This document shows, piece by piece, positions 57,500 to 64,000 of a stretch of 64,000 bases of DNA. The DNA comes from Bryoerythrophyllum caledonicum (taxonomy: Eukaryota; Streptophyta; Bryopsida; Pottiales; Pottiaceae). Numbering within the stretch: the first letter of the stretch is position 1; each line of letters starts with the position of its first letter. The DNA lies in NCBI GenBank assembly GCA_963971425.1, contig OZ020516.1, forward strand, positions 16,294,593 to 16,358,592, given 5' to 3'. The position numbers and the translations under genes were made by a program. Under the pieces are notes generated by a model. That model worked only from the letters and a program-made list of their open reading frames with translations. It was not told the DNA's origin and did no database searches.

Positions 57500-58338
57500 A
57501 GATTGTAGCATGGGCCTGAGTTTAGTTGCTTAGTTTTGGTAAAAATAGTGAAGGAAAGAACAATTTTTTTTGCACAAACAATACACACAATTGTATTTGC
57601 AGTTGTTTAGTTCAAGGCCGTATCACAGGACAAGGTCCATTTTAGGACAGCTGAGTTGTATGGCCCACTGCACCTACATTTTTTGAACATATTACATGTT
57701 GCAAATTCAAGCGACGTTTCTTATTTGTATGCTCTACAATGTAGTCCAATTTCAAGCTGCGGAATCATGTAGTCATGTTGTTAGCTGTTAAACTTAGCAG
57801 AGTGTGTAGTGTTTGGAATGGTATGTGTTCATAGAGAGCAAATATCCTACTGATAATGTTGTTATATCCAATTGAATATAATGTTTTAACAGAACTTCAT
57901 GATGTGGATTGCCTAAGTCATACATCTAATTTTGAAAATCCGAACAAGTCTATAATGCACTCCATTCATTAATTTACAGATTACAATTAAGGTCCATCAA
58001 CAGTAACTACCAGCCTATTACCCACAATAGCAATCCCTTTAACCGTCGTTCATTTAGGGAATATGTCTTAGAAAACACTCTGAAAGACAGCCACATGGCT
58101 GACACAGATAAATGCCATGAGGAATGCAATTTTTTTAATCCGGCAAAGCACAACAACGGCAAAGTATGAGCATCTGTTTCTACCTAGGTCGCATTTCATT
58201 GGTTCCCTTCGATGACCAGAGGAACACCTAGCATTGGGGAAGGAACAACGACTTTTGATTGGTTCCAAGCACTACCAACGTTGGGAAGTTGGTAGCTGGT
58301 GGGGGAGGTTTCCCAGGGTACATGACAAACTACTCCCC
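57500..58338. other. Right subterminal interior of the inner element
   Basis: No supported gene. AT-rich to about 58,050, then mixed composition to the terminal repeat. GACGTC-type motifs are absent, unlike the outer element. Confidence 0.35.
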
Positions 58339-58360
58339 AAGTACGGGGGTTGTAGTTGTG
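58339..58360 (-). repeat. Right terminal inverted repeat of the inner EnSpm-type element
   Basis: Reverse complement starts CACAACTACAACCCCCGTAC and matches the left end for 22 bp. TGC follows directly at 58,361-58,363, completing the duplication. Confidence 0.9.
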
Positions 58361-58374
58361 TGCCCCCTTCATCT

Positions 58375-59735
58375 ATCCGCCGGGACATCCCGGCGGACGT
58401 GTATGCTGACATTACTATGTATCGGAGGACATTTTACATGTTTTTGCTGACGGCCTCTCACGTCCTCTACCGTGTCATAGTCAATGTCTGTGCCAAGACG
58501 CCATGCTGCATCATGAATGTTATGGTAGATGTTTTCAGGGACGTCTTCGTGGACATCCCTGAAAACATTCTTCGAGACACGGGCCGCATTGTTGCGGATG
58601 TCACCGCGGACATGTCAGTAACAACATGCAAATGTCTAAGGGGATGTCGTACAACATGTTCGGACTGCTGCCAACAGCCACATCATACGAGTCACAGGTG
58701 ACATCCACTGAAACATGACCGCATATGGATGTCCCTTTTGATGTTTCTGGTGATGTCTCCGAGGATGACTACGGAGACACCCAGGTGGGACGTCTCGTAA
58801 AACATCTTCCAGAATTTCTGCAAAGACATCGTCGCGTTTCTGCAACGTTCTCAAGGACATCCCGGAGGATGTCTTTAGAGACAGTGACGTCACTGAAGAC
58901 ATATGGAGTTGGATGTCTCAAGTGACGTGGACCTGAACACAGAATGACGTGTGAGGTTCGTCGACGTGGAATAGTGCTTGCCATGTAGATGAAGAGCTGT
59001 AAACTACAAAATATATAATATGTCCACACAGGTATTGCCACTTAGAACTTTGCAAATTCCTTTTTTTTAAAATTCTGGATTTTGTAGAAAAAATATACTT
59101 TAATATTATATGAAGTTATAATTTTTTTTAATATTTTAATATACAGTATTGAATTTAGTATGTCAGGTTATATTACAGAATAATCAATTTAAATAATATA
59201 TTATTATAATATTAATTTTTAATTTTTTTTAAATTTCTAAAAAGTAAATTTTATTATTAAAAAGGTTTATATGAAGTAGACAAATCAAAATGATTATAAT
59301 CAGAATATTCTTTTTATTTTAAAATCAAAAAAATTAGTTTCCAAAAAATAAAAAATAAAAAAAATTTAAAGGGTGGTGCCTTTTTTGTTCTCCTCCTCCA
59401 CACTGCTGCCCGTCTTGTTGTTTTTTTACTGTTGGGCAGCTTTCTATCTTGCACAGTAGTAACTTTCACGTTTTTACCTCAGATGAAACGATAGTCTGCT
59501 GCCAGCGTGGTAGTTTCGCATCACCCAGGATGTCCTCGGTGACGTCCTCGGAGACGGACACGTTGCCGGAAACATCGTCGCATCTCCTGTTTCACACGCG
59601 TGTTTCGGTACCCTCCCACCTCTACTGTTCATTATTGACGCGTGGACATCCTCACGTTCGGAGGGACATTACTGGCTAACACCAAGACATCAACAAAACA
59701 TGTTGACATGAATGGAGACATAACAAAAAACACGG
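58375..59735 (-). repeat. Right subterminal repeats of the outer EnSpm element
   Basis: GATGTC, GACGTC, GGACATC and ACATCC words are dense at 58,375-58,930 and again at 59,520-59,735, largely in the opposite orientation to the left array. Between them (about 59,040-59,390) lies an AT-rich spacer with no motif, which may be a small unrelated insertion. Frames at 58,234-58,925 are repeat artefacts. Confidence 0.8.
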
Positions 59736-59748
59736 GTTTCTTATAGTG
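59723..59748 (-). repeat. Right terminal inverted repeat of the outer EnSpm element
   Basis: Ends GGGTTTCTTATAGTG at 59,748, the exact inverse of the left end over 26 bp. LINE copy 2 sequence resumes at 59,749. Confidence 0.95.
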
Positions 59749-60629
59749 ATAGATGGTATTGGCTAATGCAATGGGTCTATGGTTCAGTAGCAAAGATGGC
59801 TCTCTTTTTTTGTATAGTATAATTGTTGCACTTGTTTTCCATGAAGCAGGGATTTGTTTTTGTTTATGCAGTGGGAGAAGAAGAGGTTTAGTAGTTTGTG
59901 GAACCTTGGGGGCATATTTTTTAGTATAGAGTTCGGTATGCGGTCCGGTCCGGGGGCCTTATTATTTCCTAGGTTACGTAGGCAAGTGTCATATGTAGCT
60001 TGATTAAAGTATGTGTGTAGTGGGGTTTCCGGGTCTCGTCTTGTTTCTAATGTGAATCCATCTAGGTCATGCCATGGATATTGTTGTACTGGGCATGTGC
60101 ATGTAGTGCAGTGGTCCGGTTGATAGTTGCATGTGTTTACCGTAGGTGTGTTGTTTTTTGTTTGTTGGTTAAATATTTCGTTTGCAATGTCTTTTGGGTT
60201 AGTTAGTATATTGTTATATTGGTCGGTGATGCAGTCTAATGGTGGGGACTCCATAGTTTTGAATATTCTTCTGTTTATTTTCTTGGGGCTAGTTTCGTAT
60301 AGTTGTCTATATTTGGATATGGCTTTTCGAATGTTTTCTTGGGTATGTTTGGTGGTGATTTTTCGGGCTTGTATGTTGGCATTTTTTGCAATTAATGCTA
60401 TGTTATTTATCCATGTGTCGTGAGGTAGGTGTAGGGGAGGTGGGTTAGGGATTTGTATGTGTTGAAGGTTTTGGAGTTCGTTGAGGATAGGGTGGTTTCG
60501 CCATTGGGGGTTGTTATTTGCGGTTCTTATGGTTTTTTGTATAGTGTGGTTAATGGTTAGATGTTGTTTCCATGTTTTAGATAATTTCCGGGGTAAATAT
60601 CCACCTTGTTGTAATGTTCGATTTGTCAT
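59749..60629 (-). pseudogene. LINE copy 2 ORF2, N-terminal part of reverse transcriptase
   Basis: The frame reads LQQGGYLPRKLSKTWKQHL, RQLYETSPKKINRRIFK, QYPWHDLDGFTLETRRDP and LRNLGNNKAPGPDRIPNSIL, parallel to copy 1. It shifts frame near KQIPASWKT/KSLLHGKQVQQ at about 59,850, so the stretch to the insertion point is read in another frame (LNHRPIALANTIY). The join with 19,583 restores the copy 1 order. Confidence 0.82.
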
Positions 60630-60855
60630 TTGTGGTATGGGTTGGGCTTTGCAGGTTTGTTCAATTGTATTGGATATGTTGTTGATGAGGTTATCTAGAG
60701 TGTGACAGACTTCTTGCCATTGTGTTTGGAAAAGATGGTTATTAGATTCTAATTCGTTTATTAGGGAGTCAATGTGTAGTGAGTTTTCTTTGAAGAATTT
60801 TGTGTTGAATAATTCTATGTTGTTTTGTGGGATGGGGTTGAGGATACGTATTTGG

Positions 60856-61761
60856 TCATTGTTTGTGTTGATTGGTGTACGGTTTATAAATGTGTTGTTT
60901 GGGATGTGGAGGTTGTATAGGTGAGTGATCGGAGTTCAGATGAATGTTATTATTTGTTGTGGAAGTAAATGTGGTATGGTTAGTTGCACGGACGTAGAAT
61001 CCATCAATTAGGCTCCAATTATTATAATTGTATCCTCCTTGTCTAGAGTATGTAGTGTTTGTGGGAATATAATTAAAGTTTAGGTTTTCTGTAAATTGTT
61101 TCCATTGTAGGTCTATTATTTGTGGTGGTGTGTGTTGGTTTTCGTATTGTCTACCTATGAGGGCAACGTCCTTGTTGAAATCACCACATAAAATGTGGTT
61201 GTGGTTGGGGTTGTTGGGAATATGGGTGGTGATGTTAGTTTTGATGTCCTCGGTGAGTCTGATGTCTTCGGGATAGGATGGCATATATATGTGGTGGATT
61301 AGCCATGATTGTTGTGGATGATTGGAGATTTCCATAATTTGGAGGTATGGGGATATGTTCATCGTGGTGGGAAATTTTTTGGCATTGCCTGGAAAGGCGT
61401 ATTTTTTGTGCATGAGGGTGAAGAGGCCCTCTTGGCCCGGTATATATGGTCTTCTTTGTTGTATGCATCGTGTTAGGGCATGTGTATTATTGAAAATAAG
61501 TTTGTAGTCGGGAAATAGTCTTTGTATGTATTTTGTGGATTTTGTGGCCGATATTTTTGTTTCTTGTATAACTATGAGTGCCGGTGGTGTGTTAGTGTGT
61601 ATAATTATGTTTTGTAGGTTTGGTAGCACGATATTTATGGATGAGGCGTTCCATGTTATTATGCTTGTGTTGTTGTTGTTCGTATGTGGGTTATGATATT
61701 GTGGTGGGATGTGGTTTGGTGGTGGGGTGGATGAGTGTATTCCAGAAGGGGGTTTAGGCAT
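60856..61761 (-). pseudogene. LINE copy 2 ORF2, AP-type endonuclease
   Basis: Contains SIITWNASSINIVLPNLQNI, ALIVIQETKISATKSTKYIQ, ILCGDFNKDVALIGRQ, TYSRQGGYNYNNWSLIDGFY and LNSDHSPIQ, covering the metal-binding Glu, Asp and His motifs of APE endonucleases. The N-terminus here is intact where copy 1 has a stop in place of the Trp. A frame change after SDHSPIQ separates it from RT. Confidence 0.85.
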
Positions 61762-62306
61762 TTTAGTGCCTCATTTATGATAGTGTTAGGGAGGTAGGGA
61801 AACTTTTGTTTTAATATGTCATTTGTTGGGGGTGTATTTTGGTTGTGTATAAAATCATATAGTTCTTTGTTTATCAATGTGTTGTGGGTTATGATGTTTA
61901 AATTAGTTTCAAGAAATGTTGTGTGAGGATGTGGGGTACTAATGTGTCTTTTGGGGGGGTTTTGTAGATTATGTAGAGTGTGAAGGAATATATTGGTCCA
62001 TTGGGTTATGTTTTGATTTTGTGTGTTTAGGAGTTGATTGCAGAGGTCTATGTTGGGGTGTACAATGATGGCTAGGGCATATAAAATGTGGGATGGAGAA
62101 TATTCGTTGTGTTGGTTTATATATATGGCGATATGTGGGTATGTGTTATTATGTTGTTGATGTGATATATGTGTGGTTTTGAAAAGGGGGGCAAATTTTT
62201 GGGCGATGTGTTCGTGTTCGGGTTGTAGTTTTATGGTATTTGGTATGAAATATATTTTGGCATTCTTTTTGTGCAAAGTGGGATGTCTTTTTAATACGTT
62301 CGGCAT
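61659..62306 (-). pseudogene. LINE copy 2 ORF2, conserved region following the 2A-like motif
   Basis: The frame opens MPNVLKRHPTLHKKNAKIYF directly after the 2A-like Gly-Pro and continues through HIAQKFAPLF, HILYALAIIVHPNIDLCNQL, PPKRHISTPHPHTTFLETNL and FPYLPNTIINEALKCLNPLL. It overlaps the endonuclease frame at its end by a frameshift. Copy 1 shows the same blocks. No family is recognised. It lies where some LINEs carry an ORF1-like or zinc-finger segment. Confidence 0.65.
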
Positions 62307-62336
62307 GGGTCCTGGGTTAGTCTCTATGTCCCTTCC
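62307..62336 (-). other. 2A-like ribosome-skipping motif (intact) in LINE copy 2
   Basis: Minus-strand translation is GRDIETNPGP followed by Met. This fits the 2A consensus D-[VI]-E-x-N-P-G-P fully. It is preceded by hydrophobic residues (YYKILILI), as in active 2A peptides. The motif is known from viruses and from some non-LTR retrotransposons, where the ribosome skips the Gly-Pro bond. Here it would separate a basic leader from the ORF2 polyprotein. Confidence 0.75.
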
Positions 62337-63130
62337 AATTAATATTAGTATTTTGTAGTAGATGGATTTTTTGTTTTGTTTTAGAATTTTTTGGTTTTGT
62401 ATGTGGCTTTGGTATTTTATTTTGTGCTTTTCTTGTTTGAATGTTATTTTTTGGTGGTTTCTTATGGTCTTGGAGTTGTGTTTTTTTGGGAGTTTTCACG
62501 GGTCTTTGTACAGAGGGTTTGTTGTATTTGTATTCGTAAGTATGGCGAATGTAGGGATATTAGATGTATAACGGGTTTTTGGTGTTTTTGTTTTTATTTC
62601 TTTGTTAATGTGTGGGATTGTGTTTTTTCTTGTGGTTATGATGATGATTTTTTTGTTTTTATTTGTGTTTGAATTGTTGTGTAGTTTTATGTTTGTGTTT
62701 GTATTTTTGTGTTGTTTTTTGTTTATATTATGGTGCGACTTTTTGTTTGTATTTGTTTGTTTTTCTGATGTTTTGTATATGGATGTATGTATGTGTGCTT
62801 TTATGTATAAGTATTTGTATGTATATGGTTTTTGTATTTTGTATTTGTATTGAGTAGAGTGTCTAATACAATTGTATACCATGTATGTGTTGTTGGGGGG
62901 TTTGTTGGTATCTCTTTTAGTTACAATGCTATTGGTAGTGGGTGTTTTTTTTGTGTGTATATATTTGTATAGATTTTGTTGTATGTGTTGAAGGGTGGTT
63001 TTTTGGTGGTTTTTTGTTGGGGTATGTATTTTTGATGTACGAGATTTTTGTATTTGTAAATACATGAGTTTTTTGTGTTTTGTATTTGTATTGAGTAGAG
63101 TGTCTAATACAATTGTATACCATGTATGTA
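62337..63130 (-). pseudogene. LINE copy 2 ORF2 leader, Lys/Asn/Thr-rich, with a tandem duplication
   Basis: Two minus-strand frames (63,065-62,496 and 62,499-62,317) encode highly basic, low-complexity protein (many Lys, Thr, Asn, Ile, Tyr), equivalent to the 115-residue leader in copy 1. A segment of about 50 bp with the core AGAGTGTCTAATACAATTGT occurs at about 62,834-62,890 and 63,084-63,130, about 250 bp apart, so part of the leader is duplicated and longer than in copy 1. Confidence 0.5.
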
Positions 63131-63368
63131 TTGGTATTTCTATGTGTGTACCTAATGTAAATGGTACTGTAGTAGGTTTTACTATACTGTAGTCTACAGT
63201 AGAGGTGGAAGTAGATATATAGTAGAGTAGAGGTATGGTGGTATAGAGGTATTAGTGGTAGTATGGTTGAAGAAGTAGTGCGGTAGTAGTCTATACTATG
63301 TTGTATTCTATAGTAGAGTAGAAATATGAGGAAAGATCTACGTTGTAGTGCCTTGAGATCTTTGGAGT
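63131..63368. other. Spacer between LINE copy 2 ORF1 and ORF2 leader
   Basis: Rich in TAGTA/TACTA words with imperfect short palindromes (for example CTGTAGTCTACAG near 63,190). No gene. In copy 1 the same boundary is only two bases, so this is inserted or expanded sequence. Confidence 0.4.
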
Positions 63369-64000
63369 CTACGGGTTTGGCTGTGGGTTCTCTAGTCTTG
63401 GTTTCTTCATGCGACTATTGACGTCCTTCAACGATGAGAGAACAAGGGTCAAGTTGTCCTCAAGGTTTAGTAATTTTTCTGCCAATTCTTCATGCCTCTG
63501 ATCAACATAGTATCTAGTTTCTTGATGTAGTTTTTTGTTGCTCTCTTCCACCGCTTTCTCCACAATGTCTACAATGTCTGCCTTGGAGATGTTATTGGAG
63601 GATCCTTCTTATAGTTTGAAGGTTTCCACCGTATTAACAATGGCGGTGTTTATATCCCCGAAGCCAAAGGATTTGATCAATTCTTCGGATGGAGGTTCCA
63701 CTCCATTTAGGTTTTGACGATGTGGGGCATATTCTACATAGTTTCCCCCCATCATAAGAGTTTTGCCCACAAATTGTTTATAAACAATTGGGTTGGTGCA
63801 GTGCACATTTACACTCCCATTGTGGCGGTTGTTAACTTCTTTGTGAAACCAAATGGTGTTCACATTGGTAACTCCCATAATCTTATGAATCTCACCGCTA
63901 ACATCCGTGGTGCTCATGCGTAGGGGGAGCGGGGATAGAGCCAACGTCAATGCGTCTTTTTTAGCCTTAGCCTCTTGTGTATTGCTCCCGGCGGGTTTGG
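63369..64000 (-). pseudogene. LINE copy 2 ORF1, partial
   Basis: Frames 63,950-63,609 and 63,563-63,369 match the C-terminal part of copy 1 ORF1: TIWFHKEVNNRHNGSVNVHC, GNYVEYAPHRQNLNGVEPPS, KSFGFGDINTAIVNTVE, then the heptad-like AVEESNKKLHQETRYYVDQR and HEELAEKLLNLEDNLTLVLS. In-frame stops lie near 63,609. The 5' part is outside the window. Likely the RNA-binding, self-associating ORF1 product by position. Confidence 0.65.

Larger units (their letters stand above)
34390..58360. mobile_element. Inner EnSpm-type transposon, 23,971 bp, with cargo genes
   Basis: Bounded by 22-bp perfect inverted repeats starting CACAACTACAACCCCCGTAC and a perfect TGC duplication. It lies about 40 bases past the stop codon of the outer transposase. 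The terminal bases are CAC as in CACTA elements but continue AACTAC, so it is a different family from its host element. It lacks the GACGTC arrays. It encodes a TNP2-type transposase (51,976-55,823), a TET-like dioxygenase (37,331-38,612), a broken ankyrin gene (39,453-41,240) and a B3-domain exon (56,796-57,119), and is itself invaded by MITEs. Gene-sized cargo of this kind resembles gene capture by CACTA elements. Confidence 0.88.
19584..59748. mobile_element. Outer EnSpm/CACTA-type transposon, 40,165 bp, with a nested element
   Basis: The ends are perfect inverted repeats of 26 bp beginning CACTATAAGAAACCCGTG. It interrupts LINE copy 2, and the uninterrupted LINE copy 1 shows where the target was. 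The expected 3-bp duplication is ATT on the left and ATA on the right. Copy 1 and the reconstructed RT codon suggest ATA was original and that one base next to the left end has mutated. Subterminal regions are packed with GACGTC and GACATC/GATGTC words, as in the TnpA-binding arrays of this superfamily. Two element genes diverge from about 28 kb: TnpA-like (minus) and TNP2 (plus). Removing the nested element (34,390-58,360 and one TSD copy) leaves about 16.2 kb, a normal size for an autonomous CACTA element. Confidence 0.92.
59749..64000 (-). mobile_element. LINE copy 2, 5' half (ORF1 to RT N-part), runs off the window
   Basis: Minus-strand continuation of the element broken at 19,583. From 5' to 3': ORF1 (entering from the window edge to 63,369), an AT-rich leader with a tandem duplication, a 2A-like motif (62,307-62,336), the conserved ORF2 N-terminal region, AP-endonuclease and the first part of RT. 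The 5' end lies beyond the window. Confidence 0.88.

Noticed and set aside
62391..62857. Plus-strand Phe/Cys/Val-rich frames in LINE copy 2
   Set aside because: The T/G-rich strand of an AT-rich basic leader yields hydrophobic open frames by composition alone.
1..64000. tRNA or rRNA genes
   Set aside because: No GTTCRANYC-type T-arm with matching acceptor and anticodon stems, and no conserved rRNA segments were seen.

Overview
This window is repeat-dense eukaryotic DNA, almost certainly from a land plant. Evidence for a plant: two EnSpm/CACTA-type elements with TNP2, DUF4218 and DUF4216 domains, a TnpA/Transposase_24-like partner gene, a Tourist-like (PIF/Harbinger) MITE, a B3-domain exon, and decay that looks like CG/CHG methylation damage. 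No conserved single-copy host gene, rRNA, tRNA or CRISPR array is visible, so the species cannot be named. A non-seed plant is possible, because TET-like dioxygenases are not typical of seed plants, but that is inference.

Layout. 1-2,150: short retroposon fragments and one unassigned minus-strand ORF. 2,164-11,242: a decayed non-LTR retrotransposon (LINE copy 1, minus strand) with ORF1, a 2A-like motif, AP-endonuclease, reverse transcriptase, an unassigned conserved block, RNase H and a C-terminal zinc-finger-like segment. 11,243-15,059: unassigned sequence with a minisatellite and a SINE-like copy. 15,060-19,583 and 59,749-64,000: the two halves of a related LINE (copy 2, minus strand), whose 2A-like motif is intact.

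LINE copy 2 is split inside its RT domain by a 40,165-bp EnSpm element (19,584-59,748). This outer element has 26-bp perfect terminal inverted repeats starting CACTATAAG, dense GACGTC-type subterminal repeats, and two divergent genes: a TnpA-like gene (minus, 27.7-21.9 kb) and a four-exon TNP2 transposase (plus, 29.9-34.3 kb). Just 3' of that transposase a second, unrelated EnSpm-type element is inserted (34,390-58,360; 22-bp TIRs starting CACAACTAC; perfect 3-bp TSD TGC). The inner element has its own TNP2 transposase (52.0-55.8 kb).

The inner element also carries a spliced TET/JBP-like 2OG-Fe(II) dioxygenase gene (37.3-38.6 kb, minus), a broken ankyrin-repeat gene, a B3-domain fragment, three ~0.9-kb MITEs with TTAA target duplications, a Tourist-like MITE and a ~1.35-kb array of ~179-bp units that ends in an inverted repeat. 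Nesting order from oldest to youngest: LINE, outer EnSpm, inner EnSpm, MITEs.

The most notable observation is a transposase-encoding plant DNA transposon whose boundaries enclose a predicted 5-methylcytosine-oxidising enzyme. This suggests a possible anti-silencing cargo. The second is a 2A-type ribosome-skipping motif, with a stop/start overlap upstream, in the LINE family.
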